The translations under genes were made by a program, and so were the position numbers. The notes beneath the pieces are model-generated. The model saw only the letters and a program-made list of their open reading frames with translations, made no database searches and was not told the origin of the DNA. 64,000 nt of DNA from [Zimmermannella] bifida NBRC 103089 (GTDB lineage Bacteria > Actinomycetota > Actinomycetes > Actinomycetales > Microbacteriaceae), in NCBI RefSeq assembly GCF_001570925.1, contig NZ_BCSP01000004.1:62001-126000 (forward strand), in the 5' to 3' direction. Positions 52,906 through 64,000 of this stretch are shown here, in pieces. How positions within the stretch are numbered: the stretch's first letter is position 1; each line of letters opens with the position of its first letter.

Positions 52906-54147
52906 GTGCACGTCACTCGGCTGGTCATTAAGGACTTCCGCAACTATCACGCGGCAGACCTGCAGCTTGACTCGGGCATCCACGTCTTCGAGGGTGCCAA
53001 CGGGCAGGGGAAAACCAACCTCGTTGAAGCCATCGCCTACTTGGGGAGTTTGAAGTCTCACCGGGTATCGAAGGATGCGGCGCTGGTCCGGTTTGGTGCG
53101 CAGCAAGCGGTGGTTCGCGCCGAACTTGCGCACGGCATGCGCCGGTTAAGCATCGATGTTGAGATCAACAAATCGGGTGCCAACCGTGCCCGCGTGCACA
53201 ACTCGCAGGTGAAGGCCCGCGAACTCTCGCGCTTTTTCACCACGGTGGTGTTCGCACCCGAAGACTTGGCACTTGTTCGTGACGATCCGAGCGGGCGACG
53301 CGAGTTCTTGGATGCGCTGCTCGTTATCCATTCGCCGCGATTTGCCGAGACGATTGCGAACTACGAGCGCGTGCTGAAACAGCGAAACACGCTCTTGCGA
53401 TCGGCAAAATCGCAGCGCATCCCTGCCGACAAACTTGGCACCCTCGAAATTTGGAACGACCAGCTCATCGAGCTCGGCACCAAGATCATCGTCGGGCGCC
53501 TCGACCTGGTGCAACGCCTGCGCCCGCATCTGGCCGCGGCCTATCGCGCGCTTGCCGATGCCGATCACGGTGCCGACATCACCATGCGTGTTTCGGCATT
53601 GGCGGATGCGGCGACGCTGATGGATGAGGACGATGACGGTGGCGAGCGTGGTGGCGACATCACGGTCGACGAAATTCGTGAACGTTTCCGTACGAGACTG
53701 CTGCAGGCACAGCCACGAGAACTTGACCGCGGTCTGACACTTGTCGGTCCCCACCGTGACGATGCCACCTTCTGGCTGAACGGCCTGCCCGCGCGCATCA
53801 CCGCAAGCCACGGGGAATCGTGGTCGTTCGCACTTTCGCTGAAACTCGCATCCGCCCAACTCATTCGCGCCGAATCGCGAACGGGCGACCCGGTACTCAT
53901 CCTCGACGACGTGTTCGCTGAGCTTGACGGCGGTCGACGCGAACGATTGAGCCGCGCGATTGGTGATTTTGAGCAGGTGCTCATTACCTGCGCCGTGCTT
54001 GCGGACATTCCCGAACCACTGCGACAGCACCGCATCCGCATCCAATCGGGGACGATCCTCGAGCGCGTTGCAGCCGCAACTGACGGCATCGAGTCAAATA
54101 CCGGCATCGAGTCGGATACCGAGGGCGAGCACGATGAATCTCAGTGA
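52906..54147 (+). CDS. recF: DNA replication and repair protein RecF
   Basis: 413 residues starting with GTG at 52906, two bases after dnaN. Walker A GANGQGKTN (30-38), the ABC-like signature region LSLKLASAQLI and Walker B LILDDVFAELDGGRRERLS. RecF loads RecA at gaps. The C-terminus has a repeated GIESNTGIESDTEGEHDE acidic tail absent from most RecF proteins. Confidence 0.95.
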   Translation: MHVTRLVIKDFRNYHAADLQLDSGIHVFEGANGQGKTNLVEAIAYLGSLKSHRVSKDAALVRFGAQQAVVRAELAHGMRRLSIDVEINKSGANRARVHNSQVKARELSRFFTTVVFAPEDLALVRDDPSGRREFLDALLVIHSPRFAETIANYERVLKQRNTLLRSAKSQRIPADKLGTLEIWNDQLIELGTKIIVGRLDLVQRLRPHLAAAYRALADADHGADITMRVSALADAATLMDEDDDGGERGGDITVDEIRERFRTRLLQAQPRELDRGLTLVGPHRDDATFWLNGLPARITASHGESWSFALSLKLASAQLIRAESRTGDPVLILDDVFAELDGGRRERLSRAIGDFEQVLITCAVLADIPEPLRQHRIRIQSGTILERVAAATDGIESNTGIESDTEGEHDESQ

Positions 54148-54628
54148 GTCGTCGCTCGTTTGGCTGCACTTCAAAGAGGTCTTTGCCGGTGTGAAGACCT
54201 CGTACCGCCGCAAGCACACGATGCAGATTCCCGAGAACGCTTCGGCAGACGAACTGCCGTTTGGTCCGCATCGCGACCCGGTCACCTCGGCATCGGCAAT
54301 GTCGCAGCTCTTGCAGCAATACGGCTGGCAGACCCCACTCGCGCAGGCAAGTGTCGTGAACGCTTGGGCCGAGTTGGTGGGAGAACAGACTGCGCGGCAC
54401 ACGAATCCGCAATTTGTTGATGATGCGGGCGTACTGCAGGTGCAGTGCGACTCAACTGCGTGGGCAACGCAGTTGCGTTCGATTCGCGGCACCGTACTTG
54501 GCACGATCAATCAGCGCTTTCCAGACGCCGAAATTCGAGACATCAAATTCCTCAATCCGGGAGCCCCTTCGTGGCGTCACGGAATTCGATCGGTACCTGG
54601 ACGCGGGCCTCGAGACACGTACGGCTGA
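54134..54628 (+). CDS. dciA: DUF721 protein, DciA-type helicase loader candidate
   Basis: 164 residues from the ATG at 54134, overlapping the recF end by 14 bases. The DUF721 core (QLLQQYGWQTPLAQASVVNAWAELVGEQTARHTNP, then LQVQCDSTAWATQLR) occupies residues about 55-150. DciA proteins help load DnaB in bacteria that lack DnaC/DnaI. Its place between recF and gyrB is conserved in actinobacteria. Confidence 0.88.
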   Translation: MNLSESSLVWLHFKEVFAGVKTSYRRKHTMQIPENASADELPFGPHRDPVTSASAMSQLLQQYGWQTPLAQASVVNAWAELVGEQTARHTNPQFVDDAGVLQVQCDSTAWATQLRSIRGTVLGTINQRFPDAEIRDIKFLNPGAPSWRHGIRSVPGRGPRDTYG

Positions 54629-54798
54629 TCATGTGGGAACCTACTTGCACGCGGGGTAATCGCGTTTAGCGGCCATTTGACGCCCGTTTCTGGGGTTTCG
54701 CTTGGTAAGATGGGTTGTCTTTGACTATCCGAACGGACGAGTCAGCCCATTGAACCGGATGCGCGGGGTATCGAACGTGCCCCCAGGCATCCCACTAG

Positions 54799-56925
<2,127 letters not shown>

Positions 56926-56978
56926 TCCGCGCATCCGAGCACCACACGAACGTTTTCGAAAAGAGTTAGTGAACACCA

Positions 56979-59630
56979 ATGGCTGACGAAACTAATCCAA
57001 CTCCCGAGTCAAACGAACCCGTAGTGAATACGGATGCGGGCGGTCACGTTGTTGCCGTAGACCTGCAGCTCGAGATGCAGCGCTCGTACCTCGACTACGC
57101 CATGAGCGTGATCGTGGGTCGTGCGCTGCCCGAGGTACGTGACGGCCTGAAGCCGGTACACCGCCGCGTGATCTACGGCATGTACGACGGCGGATACCGC
57201 CCCGACAAGTCATTCTCGAAGTGTGCCCGCGTGGTCGGTGACGTGATGGGTCAGTACCACCCGCACGGTGACTCTGCGATCTATGACACCCTCGTTCGCC
57301 TGGTGCAGGACTGGGCGATGCGCTACCCGCTGGCGCTCGGACAGGGCAACTTCGGTTCGGCCGGTAACGACGGTGCTGCTGCCCCCCGTTACACCGAGAC
57401 GAAGATGGCGCCGCTCGCACTCGAAATGGTGCGTGACATTGAAGAAGACACCGTCGACTTCATGGACAACTACGACGGTCAGACGCAAGAGCCGACCGTT
57501 CTGCCAGCACGATTCCCGAACCTGCTCGTTAACGGTTCCGAGGGTATTGCCGTTGGTATGGCCACCAAGATCCCACCGCACAACCTGCGCGAAGTTGCCG
57601 AAGGTGCGCTGTGGTCGCTCGAACACCCGGATGCGAGCCGCGAGGAGCTGCTCGAAGCGCTCATGGAACGCATCCCCGGTCCGGACTTTCCAACTGGCGC
57701 GAAGATCCTCGGCACCCGCGGCGTGCAGGAGGCGTACCGCACCGGTCGCGGCTCGATCATCATGCGTGCCGTGGTCAACGTCGAAGAAATCGAAGGCCGC
57801 ACCTGCCTGGTAGCCACCGAGCTGCCGTACCAGGTCAACCCCGACAACCTCGCCAACCGCATCGCCGAAATGGTGCGCGAAGGCAAGCTCGCCGGCATCG
57901 CCGACATCCGTGACGAAACCTCGGGTCACACCGGTCAGCGACTGGTCATCGTGCTCAAGCGGGATGCGGTTGCCAAGGTGGTCTTGAACAACCTGTACAA
58001 GCACACGCAGCTGCAGGAAACGTTCGGCGCGAACATGCTCGCGATCGTCGACGGTGCCCCGCGCACGCTCTCGCTTGACGGGTTCATCTACCACTGGGTG
58101 AACCACCAGATCGAGGTCATCGTTCGCCGTACCGAGTACCGCCTGCGCAAGACCGAAGAAGAAGTCCACATCCTGCGTGGTTACCTCAAGGCGCTTGACG
58201 CGCTGGATGAGGTCATCGCGTTGATTCGCGCATCGGCCACGGTCGAGGTGGCCCGCGAAGGCCTGATGGAACTGCTGGGCGTTGACGAAATCCAAGCCTC
58301 GGCCATCCTGAACCTGCAGCTGCGCCGCCTGGCCGCGCTCGAACGACAGAAGATCACCGACGAAGCCGAGAAGCTCGAGAACCTCATCCTTGAATACAAG
58401 GCGATCCTGGCTTCGGAGTTGCGCCAGCGCGAAATCATCTCGGAAGAACTTACCGAGATCGTGCGCCGCTTCGGCGACGACCGCCGCACCGAGATCATTC
58501 GTGGTTTCGACGGTGATGTTAGTGATGAAGACCTGATTCCGGTCGAAGAGATGGTGGTCACCGTTACGCGCGATGGCTACATCAAGCGCACACGCAGCGA
58601 CAACTACCGCTCGCAGCGCCGTGGTGGCAAGGGCGTGCGCGGTGCGCAGCTTCGCGCCGACGACGTGGTGGAGCACTTCTTGGTCACGACCACGCACCAC
58701 TGGCTGCTGTTCTTCACGAACTACGGTCGCGTCTACCGCACCAAGTGCTACGAGCTGATCGAAGCCGGTCGTGACTCAAAGGGTCAGCACATCGCCAACC
58801 TGCTGCCACTGCAGCCGGATGAGCAGGTTGCGCAGGTGCTCGAGCTCGACAACTACGAAGAGCACGACTACCTGGTGCTTGCTACCCGCAAGGGCCTGGT
58901 CAAGAAGACCCGCCTGAGCCTGTACGACACCAACCGTCAGGCCGGCATCATCGCGATCAAGCTGCGGGAAGACGACGAACTCGTTTCGGCCATGGCCGTG
59001 AGCGAGGGCGACCACATCTTCATGTTCTCGCACGCCGGTCAGTCGCTGCACTTCATTGCCGATGATGAGCAGCTGCGTCCGATGGGGCGCGACACCTCGG
59101 GTGTGAAGGGTATGTCGTTCCGCAAGGACGACTACCTGATCAACGCGGCGGTGGCGACCTCTGACGACCTCTACGTGTTCACCATCACCGAGGGTGGTTA
59201 CGCCAAGCGCACCTCGATTAGCGACTACCGCATCCAGGGCCGTGGCGGTCTTGGTATCAAGGTGATGAAGCAGTCCGAAGAACGCGGCCAGATTGCTGGC
59301 GCCATGCTCGTAGACGAGCGCGACGAAGTCCTTGTCATCCTCAATTCGGGCAAGGTCGTGCGTTCTGACGTTGCCGAAGTTCCGGCCAAGGGCCGCGACA
59401 CCATGGGTGTGGTCTTTGCTCGTCACGCGGATTCCGACTTCATTATTGGTATGGCGCGCAACACCGAGCGCGACCTGGGTACCGATGGCGAAGACGAAGA
59501 GGGTGCCGAGAACGAGGCGGAGAACACGGAAACGGAAACCGCTGCTGCGGCCGAAGGTACCGCATCCACCGAAGCCGCTGCTGATGATCAACAACCATCG
59601 GCGGATGCTGAAGACGCCGACGACCAGTAA
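56979..59630 (+). CDS. gyrA: DNA gyrase subunit A
   Basis: 883 residues. Catalytic Tyr138 is in APRYTET. The quinolone-resistance region [14 protein letters not shown] is at about 95-108, with Ser and Asp at the usual sensitive positions. The GyrA box [10 protein letters not shown] in the C-terminal domain marks it as gyrase, not topoisomerase IV. The last 60 residues are a long acidic Glu/Ala/Thr tail. It follows gyrB by 53 bases. Confidence 0.97.
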   Translation: MADETNPTPESNEPVVNTDAGGHVVAVDLQLEMQRSYLDYAMSVIVGRALPEVRDGLKPVHRRVIYGMYDGGYRPDKSFSKCARVVGDVMGQYHPHGDSAIYDTLVRLVQDWAMRYPLALGQGNFGSAGNDGAAAPRYTETKMAPLALEMVRDIEEDTVDFMDNYDGQTQEPTVLPARFPNLLVNGSEGIAVGMATKIPPHNLREVAEGALWSLEHPDASREELLEALMERIPGPDFPTGAKILGTRGVQEAYRTGRGSIIMRAVVNVEEIEGRTCLVATELPYQVNPDNLANRIAEMVREGKLAGIADIRDETSGHTGQRLVIVLKRDAVAKVVLNNLYKHTQLQETFGANMLAIVDGAPRTLSLDGFIYHWVNHQIEVIVRRTEYRLRKTEEEVHILRGYLKALDALDEVIALIRASATVEVAREGLMELLGVDEIQASAILNLQLRRLAALERQKITDEAEKLENLILEYKAILASELRQREIISEELTEIVRRFGDDRRTEIIRGFDGDVSDEDLIPVEEMVVTVTRDGYIKRTRSDNYRSQRRGGKGVRGAQLRADDVVEHFLVTTTHHWLLFFTNYGRVYRTKCYELIEAGRDSKGQHIANLLPLQPDEQVAQVLELDNYEEHDYLVLATRKGLVKKTRLSLYDTNRQAGIIAIKLREDDELVSAMAVSEGDHIFMFSHAGQSLHFIADDEQLRPMGRDTSGVKGMSFRKDDYLINAAVATSDDLYVFTITEGGYAKRTSISDYRIQGRGGLGIKVMKQSEERGQIAGAMLVDERDEVLVILNSGKVVRSDVAEVPAKGRDTMGVVFARHADSDFIIGMARNTERDLGTDGEDEEGAENEAENTETETAAAAEGTASTEAAADDQQPSADAEDADDQ

Positions 59631-59641
59631 GATCAACAGTC

Positions 59642-60064
59642 ATGACTTCAGTCGCAGATAAGCTCGCGCAAAAAACCGAGCGTCGTACCCGTGGCAAGCA
59701 GGTTCGCCTGCGCTTGGTACAGGTCGACGTATGGTCGGTTGTGAAGATGGCCTTCTGGATCGCACTCTTTTGCGGTCTGGCGACGATCGTTGCCTTCATC
59801 CTTGGTTGGGTAGTGCTGGCAAACACCGGTGTCCTCGACTCGATCAACGCGCTCTTGAACGACGTCACCGGTGGTGGCGAGAACAAGAAGAACTCCGTTT
59901 CGGTTGAGCAGTTCATCAACTTTGGTTCGGTAGCGCTCTTTGGCGCGGTCTGCGGTGTGCTGCAGATCATCGTCTACACGGCACTCGCAGCTGTTGGCGC
60001 GTTTGTCTACAACTTGCTTGTCCGCGTGACCGGCGGTTTGGTCTTCGGATTCACCAATAACTAG
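59642..60064 (+). CDS. DUF3566 transmembrane protein
   Basis: 140 residues with two membrane helices (about 35-60 and 98-122), a basic N-terminus (KTERRTRGKQVRLRL) and GFTNN at the end. DUF3566 proteins follow gyrA in most actinobacteria. Function unknown. It starts 11 bases after gyrA. Confidence 0.88.
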   Translation: MTSVADKLAQKTERRTRGKQVRLRLVQVDVWSVVKMAFWIALFCGLATIVAFILGWVVLANTGVLDSINALLNDVTGGGENKKNSVSVEQFINFGSVALFGAVCGVLQIIVYTALAAVGAFVYNLLVRVTGGLVFGFTNN

Positions 60065-60174
60065 GTGAAATTCGGGGCTGGAAAAACATTTCCGCTGCTC
60101 GAGTTGCACAAACAACGAAACGTGCGGTAATCTCGTTTCTTGTGCTGAACAGCTCCCGCAAGGGAAATGTTTAC

Positions 60175-60248
60175 GGGTCTATAGCTCAGGCGGTTAGAGC
60201 GCTTCGCTGATAACGAAGAGGTCCCAGGTTCAAGTCCTGGTAGACCCA
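60175..60248 (+). tRNA. tRNA-Ile (GAT anticodon)
   Basis: 74 nt with a full cloverleaf: acceptor GGGTCTA/TAGACCC, anticodon stem CTTCG/CGAAG with loop CTGATAA (anticodon GAT), T-loop GGTTCAAGTCC. CCA is not encoded. Confidence 0.97.
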
Positions 60249-60270
60249 CTGGTACAGAAATGTACTGCAC

Positions 60271-60343
60271 GGGGCCTTAGCTCAATTGGTAGAGCGCCTG
60301 CTTTGCAAGCAGGAGGTCGCGGGTTCGATTCCCGCAGGCTCCA
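60271..60343 (+). tRNA. tRNA-Ala (TGC anticodon)
   Basis: 73 nt: acceptor GGGGCCT/AGGCTCC (one G-U pair), anticodon stem CCTGC/GCAGG with loop TTTGCAA (anticodon TGC), T-loop GGTTCGATTCC. CCA is not encoded. It lies 22 bases after tRNA-Ile. Confidence 0.97.
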
Positions 60344-60350
60344 CGGGTGG

Positions 60351-60382
60351 TGAATCCCTCACGACAATTCGTGAGGGATTCA
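60351..60382 (+). terminator. Terminator of the tRNA unit
   Basis: TGAATCCCTCACG (60351-60363) pairs with CGTGAGGGATTCA (60370-60382), followed by AACTTTTC. The following 220 bases to the NUDIX gene hold nothing else recognisable. Confidence 0.8.
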
Positions 60383-60603
60383 AACTTTTCCGGCAGATTC
60401 ACACCGTCAGCTTGCTGCGCTGCGTGGATCGAGCGCGATTCAACGATGGCAAGGTCGAACGCGGTGTCTTGACGCAGAACTAATCTGCAACGTCGTAAAC
60501 TCAACTGTCGTGTGCCATTGCATCGAACACGTCGGTGCATGGCGAAGGTATTTCGCAGCAGTCAGATGACTGCACCTCAACCGATCCAACGAAAGGAGTC
60601 TGA

Positions 60604-61134
60604 ATGCGATTCCGAGTTGGTGCGTACGGCGTTATCGTGCGCGACGGTCAGGTGTTGCTGGCGCATTGGAATTCCCGAGGACGTTCGGGCTGGACCCTTC
60701 CGGGCGGCGGTGTTGAAGCCGGAGAAGATCCGCACGATGCAGCCATCCGCGAGATCTGGGAAGAAACCGGCTACCACGCGCAGCTCGACCAGCTCTTGGG
60801 CGTGGACTCCATCGTCGTCAACGGACGCAACCGTCGCCGCAAGGGACGCCCGCAAGAAGCGCCGTTGCAGAACGTTCGCGTCGTTTACCAGGCAACCGTC
60901 ATCGGCGGCGATCTGCGTGCCGAAGAAAATGGCACGACGGATGAGGCACGCTGGTTCGATCTGCGGGAGGTCAAAAAGCTGCAAACCGTGTCACTCGTAC
61001 GCGTTGCCATGCGGCTGTACCACGAACGTCCCCGTAACGGGCATCTGGAGGGACTTGGCGGCCCCAAGCGTCGCCCGGCGGTACGGCTACCGGGTAGCGA
61101 GCCCAGCAAGCTTGACGAGGCTGAGGCGAGCTAA
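60604..61134 (+). CDS. NUDIX hydrolase
   Basis: 176 residues with an intact Nudix box at 35-57: G35, E41, then REIWEETGY (R49, E50, E53, E54, G56). Nudix enzymes hydrolyse nucleoside diphosphate derivatives with Mg2+. Substrate unknown. AAAGGAG lies 6 bases before the ATG. The C-terminal 30 residues are basic and probably flexible. Confidence 0.9.
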   Translation: MRFRVGAYGVIVRDGQVLLAHWNSRGRSGWTLPGGGVEAGEDPHDAAIREIWEETGYHAQLDQLLGVDSIVVNGRNRRRKGRPQEAPLQNVRVVYQATVIGGDLRAEENGTTDEARWFDLREVKKLQTVSLVRVAMRLYHERPRNGHLEGLGGPKRRPAVRLPGSEPSKLDEAEAS

Positions 61135-61177
61135 CCGAAAGGTGCGCTCGTGCGTTACGGCACGCATCCGGTACCAA

Positions 61178-61213
61178 CAGCAACGGGCTCCGCAATTGCG
61201 GAGCCCGTTGCTG
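61178..61213. terminator. Bidirectional terminator
   Basis: A perfect 36-base palindrome with arms CAGCAACGGGCTCCGCAA/TTGCGGAGCCCGTTGCTG, between the convergent NUDIX and coiled-coil genes. Confidence 0.8.
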
Positions 61214-61238
61214 ATTGTGTTAGTAACGCTTGGCGCGA

Positions 61239-61844
61239 CTAGTTGTTGGTAACAACCTTGGCAACCGGAGCGTCGAGTTCTTCGTCGGCGATCCAGAGGT
61301 CGTCGTCAGCGCGGAAGGTCTGCCAGAGGGCGTAGCCCACGGCCGAGATCGCAGCGACACCGGCACCGATGAGGAACCAGCCACCGACACCAGGGCCCGA
61401 CTTCTTCTTCTTGACAGGCTTCTGCTTGGCAACCTGCGCCTGTACGCGCTCGAGGTTTGCGGCGGCCTGCTTGCTGAACTGCTCTGCCTTGTTCTGCACG
61501 TTCTTGACCTGCTCCGAGTCGAGCAGTTCGCGCACGGCACCGGTGACATTGCCACCGACCTGAGCGACGGCAGGAAGAACGTTCTTCTGCAGCGTCTGCT
61601 CTGCCGAAGCAAGGGCGCGACGGCCGCTTTCAACACCGCGCTCGAATGCGGGGCGAATATCGTTGTCAACGCGCTTGCGAACGACAGGGGTGATTTCGCT
61701 GTCTGCGTACGTCTTTGCGGTGCCGCCGGCACGACCGACGAGCTCACGAGCCTTGTCGAATACGACCTGCTGTTCCGACCAGAGGCGGTCGGCGTCGCGG
61801 CGCAGTCGGTTGAGCTTGCGCTTGTTCTTCCTTGACAGTGCCAT
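61239..61844 (-). CDS. Coiled-coil protein with C-terminal membrane anchor, unknown
   Basis: 201 residues from the ATG at 61844, which has GGAGGT 5 bases upstream. A basic N-terminus (MALSRKNKRKLNRLRRDADRL), a long helical region with apolipoprotein-like repeats (about 20-140), Lys-rich VKKKKSG, one transmembrane helix (GGWFLIGAGVAAISAVGYALW), then an acidic tail. Similar to unnamed actinobacterial proteins near this locus. Function unknown. Confidence 0.75.
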   Translation of the reverse strand: MALSRKNKRKLNRLRRDADRLWSEQQVVFDKARELVGRAGGTAKTYADSEITPVVRKRVDNDIRPAFERGVESGRRALASAEQTLQKNVLPAVAQVGGNVTGAVRELLDSEQVKNVQNKAEQFSKQAAANLERVQAQVAKQKPVKKKKSGPGVGGWFLIGAGVAAISAVGYALWQTFRADDDLWIADEELDAPVAKVVTNN

Positions 61845-61972
61845 TTCTACCTCCGAGGTAAATACCCAATAGTGGATTGGAACACCACTCATCTTGACAC
61901 GACGAAATTGGCTAATCCTGAACCTGCGTGGTGCATGAATGACAAGCGCATGCATTGTGTAAGGATGTGTTC

Positions 61973-62512
61973 ATGACCAACGCAACCGCAGTCATGACGC
62001 TGCACACCAATCACGGAGACATCAAGCTGAACCTGTTTGGCAACCACGCGCCAAACACGGTCAAGGTCATTACTGGCCTGGCTACCGGTGAACTCGAATG
62101 GGTTGACCCAGTAACCGGTGAATCCAAGCAGGAACCGTTCTACTCGGGTGTGATCTTCCACCGCATTATTCGCGAGTTCATGCTGCAGGGTGGCGACCGT
62201 ACCGGTACGGGTACCGGCGGCCCCGGCTTCAACTTCGACGACGAGATTCACCCAGAACTCGACTTCACCAAGCCGTACATGCTCGCCATGGCCAACGCTG
62301 GCCGTATCGCTGGCCGCGGCACCAACGGTTCGCAGTTCTTCATCACCACCGCACCAACCACCTGGCTGCAGGGCAAGCACACGATCTTCGGTGAAGTTGC
62401 CGATGACGCGTCGAAGAAGGTTGTCGACGAGCTCGACGCCATTGCCACCAACGCCAGCGACCGCCCACTCGAAGACGTTGTCATCGAGTCGGTCGACGTT
62501 GTTGCGCTGTAA
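61973..62512 (+). CDS. Peptidyl-prolyl cis-trans isomerase, cyclophilin type
   Basis: 179 residues with the cyclophilin core: FYSGVIFHRIIREFMLQGGD, GTGTGGPGF, LAMANAGRIAGRGTNGSQFFITTAPTTWLQGKHTIFGEV. No signal peptide, so cytoplasmic. It speeds prolyl isomerisation during folding. The ATG at 61973 has AAGGATG upstream. Normally found at this place near the actinobacterial origin. Confidence 0.93.
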   Translation: MTNATAVMTLHTNHGDIKLNLFGNHAPNTVKVITGLATGELEWVDPVTGESKQEPFYSGVIFHRIIREFMLQGGDRTGTGTGGPGFNFDDEIHPELDFTKPYMLAMANAGRIAGRGTNGSQFFITTAPTTWLQGKHTIFGEVADDASKKVVDELDAIATNASDRPLEDVVIESVDVVAL

Positions 62513-62535
62513 CGCAAACATTTGATTCCACTGCC

Positions 62536-62592
62536 GCAGGCGGTGTTCGGTAGCGAGCGGAACCACCCGCTCGACACACCGACACCGCCTGC
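62536..62592 (+). terminator. Two-tier hairpin after the cyclophilin gene
   Basis: GCAGGCGGTGT (62536-62546) pairs with ACACCGCCTGC (62582-62592), and an inner CGAGCGG/CCGCTCG stem (62554-62560 with 62567-62573) nests inside. No T-run. Confidence 0.6.
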
Positions 62593-62622
62593 GCGCGTTT
62601 CCGCACCCGCACAACCGAGAAT

Positions 62623-63597
62623 ATGAGCATGAGTGAACCCACCGACCCGCAGCTGAACTCCGATAACTTCTGTTACCGGCACCCGGATCGGATGAGTTTC
62701 ATCCTCTGTCAGCGCTGCACGCGCACGGTGTGTGTCGATTGCCAAACCGAGGCACCAGTCGGCGTCATTTGCCCCGAGTGCCTGCGCGGCGGGGCAGCAG
62801 CCGGCGGCGCTGGGTCGGTTCGTGACTTCAAACTCATTCCTGGCGGCAAATCTGCGCGACGCGGCCGAACCGCATCCGGCAGTTGGCTGCGTTCGAGACG
62901 TGGCAACGAGACCTGGCGCAACCTGACCGGTAGCGGTAGCCCAGCCACGTACATCCTGATCGGAATCACCGCAATTGCTGGTCTGATTCAGTGGTTGACC
63001 GGACTCAACGGCACGAGTGTGGTCACGGCGATTGGTTCGTACTCGCCGCAGTTCACCGACCTGCAGCACATCTACCCCGATGGCCGCACGGTGTTTGAGC
63101 CGTGGCGCATGCTCACCTCGGCGTTCTTGCACATGGGGGCGTTGCACTTTGCGTTCAACATGCTGTCGCTGTGGATCTTTGGCCGCGCGTTGGAGCCGGT
63201 GATTGGCACGCTGCGATTTGCGGTGCTGTACCTGGTCTCGGCGCTCGGCGGTTCGCTCGCGGTGGCGATGGTGGCCCCGAACGCTTGGGTCGTAGGCGCG
63301 TCGGGCGCAATTTTCGGTCTCTTTGCCGCGTGGTTCGTGGTTCTGCGTACGAGCGGTCAGGATGTGACTTCGATGCTCGTGCTGATCGGGTTGAACGTCG
63401 CCGTATCGTTCATGAACCCGGGTATCTCGTGGGAGGCCCACCTGGGTGGTCTCGCCATCGGTCTGCTGTGCGGTTGGCTGACGATGGTTGATCTGCGCCG
63501 CGCAAAGCAACCCGCGCGTTTGGGCCTGTGGCTGCAACTTGTGGTCGCGGTCGTTTGTGTGGCGGCGCCGCCGATCATGGGCTCGCTGCTGCCCTAG
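62623..63597 (+). CDS. Rhomboid intramembrane serine protease with N-terminal zinc-binding module
   Basis: 324 residues. Residues 17-53 hold FCYRH, LCQRC, VCVDC and ICPEC, a B-box/zinc-finger-like module seen in actinobacterial rhomboids. The rhomboid core has six to seven helices, with the catalytic Ser in GASGAIFG and His in HLGGLAIG. It should cleave membrane proteins inside the bilayer. Substrate unknown. Confidence 0.92.
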   Translation: MSMSEPTDPQLNSDNFCYRHPDRMSFILCQRCTRTVCVDCQTEAPVGVICPECLRGGAAAGGAGSVRDFKLIPGGKSARRGRTASGSWLRSRRGNETWRNLTGSGSPATYILIGITAIAGLIQWLTGLNGTSVVTAIGSYSPQFTDLQHIYPDGRTVFEPWRMLTSAFLHMGALHFAFNMLSLWIFGRALEPVIGTLRFAVLYLVSALGGSLAVAMVAPNAWVVGASGAIFGLFAAWFVVLRTSGQDVTSMLVLIGLNVAVSFMNPGISWEAHLGGLAIGLLCGWLTMVDLRRAKQPARLGLWLQLVVAVVCVAAPPIMGSLLP

Positions 63598-63880
63598 TTC
63601 GGCTGACCCGAGCCGGCTGACCCGCGACGCAGGACCACGGTCGGTGAACCCGTTTCGGTGGATGCGCGCCGGTCACCTTCGTCGCCTTGCGGTACCAGGT
63701 TATCCACAGACTTATTCACACCTGGGGAGAACTACACACGTGTAACTCCACCTGTGTAATACTCCCAGAAATCGCTACTGATCAGGTGTTTCTCTATAAA
63801 CAACGGTGCCCACTGCCTGTGGATAACTTGGCAATGGGCACCGGATGGGTGATGAACCGTGAAATCTTGTTAGCGGAAGG
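63598..63880. promoter_or_regulatory. Intergenic region with DnaA boxes beyond the rhomboid gene
   Basis: A 283-bp gap. Exact DnaA boxes are at 63700-63708 (TTATCCACA) and 63818-63826 (TGTGGATAA), with TTATTCACA at 63712-63720. Palindromic ACACACGTGT lies at 63734-63743. Confidence 0.65.
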
Positions 63881-64000
63881 CTATTTCCAATTCGACATCA
63901 TCAAGAAGCCGACGAGTGCGATTCCAAAGCCAACCAGGATGTTCCAGTCGGCAATCGAGGCGATCGGCATGCGTCCCTGGGACAGGTAGTACACGATGAT
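63881..64000 (-). CDS. crgA: Cell division protein CrgA, C-terminal part, cut by window edge
   Basis: The final 39 codons read YYLSQGRMPIASIADWNILV and continue through a membrane helix to LMMSNWK and a stop. This matches the second half of CrgA: the loop after helix 1, the conserved W, helix 2 and a short polar end. CrgA recruits FtsZ and penicillin-binding proteins at septa in actinobacteria. Its place after the rhomboid gene fits the conserved order. Confidence 0.82.
   Translation of the reverse strand: MIVYYLSQGRMPIASIADWNILVGFGIALVGFLMMSNWK

Overview
The window is high-GC bacterial DNA spanning the replication-origin region of an actinobacterial chromosome. Gene order and protein features (CrgA, DUF3566 and DUF6049 proteins, a zinc-finger rhomboid, long disordered Gln/Tyr-rich membrane proteins) point to the Micrococcales, most likely a Microbacteriaceae relative. 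That placement is inference; no database search was possible. I see no insertion sequence, prophage or CRISPR array.

Layout. From 1 to 9.4 kb, all on the minus strand: a truncated PIF1-like helicase, a CopD-CtaG fusion, HU, the ribosomal genes rpsN-rpmG-rpmB, and a zinc-uptake operon (znuA, ATPase, two permeases, zur). From 9.5 to 20.5 kb: an aminotransferase, a FitAB-type toxin-antitoxin pair, a holin-like membrane protein, a two-gene WXG100-like/hydrolase unit, a protein tyrosine phosphatase, purB, two membrane proteins, and three single-pass proteins that look like one undescribed family. One of those carries a FUS-like YGQ low-complexity tail. From 20.5 to 24.3 kb: dnaB, rplI, rpsR, ssb and rpsF. 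From 24.5 to 30.4 kb: a Tyr/Gln/Pro-rich membrane protein, an ABC sugar importer without its ATPase, and cca. From 30.5 to 39.1 kb, plus strand: a DUF6049 protein, murJ, trxB, trxA, an aminotransferase and a ddl-like ligase.

From 39.2 to 48.8 kb the minus strand carries parB, parA, rsmG, jag, yidC, yidD, rnpA and rpmH. A gene-free block of about 3.8 kb between rsmG and jag, normally close neighbours, holds eleven exact copies of the ParB-binding palindrome GTTTCACGTGAAAC. From 49.2 kb rightward come dnaA, oriC, dnaN, recF, dciA, gyrB, gyrA, a DUF3566 gene, tRNA-Ile, tRNA-Ala, a NUDIX gene, a coiled-coil membrane protein, a cyclophilin, a rhomboid protease and the 3' end of crgA.

How it fits together. 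Initiation (dnaA, oriC, dnaN, dnaB, ssb, gyrase, dciA) and segregation (parA, parB, parS block) share one locus. Perfect DnaA boxes also lie upstream of dnaB and parA, inside dnaA, and near 63.7 kb, so one protein could touch replication, helicase supply and segregation genes. ParB has an unusual histone-like basic and then acidic insert. The hexamer GGATGC/GCATCC is strongly over-represented across the window and recurs in hairpins. The strongest candidates for undescribed biology are the parS block with its modified ParB, the hexamer, and the three-member membrane protein family.
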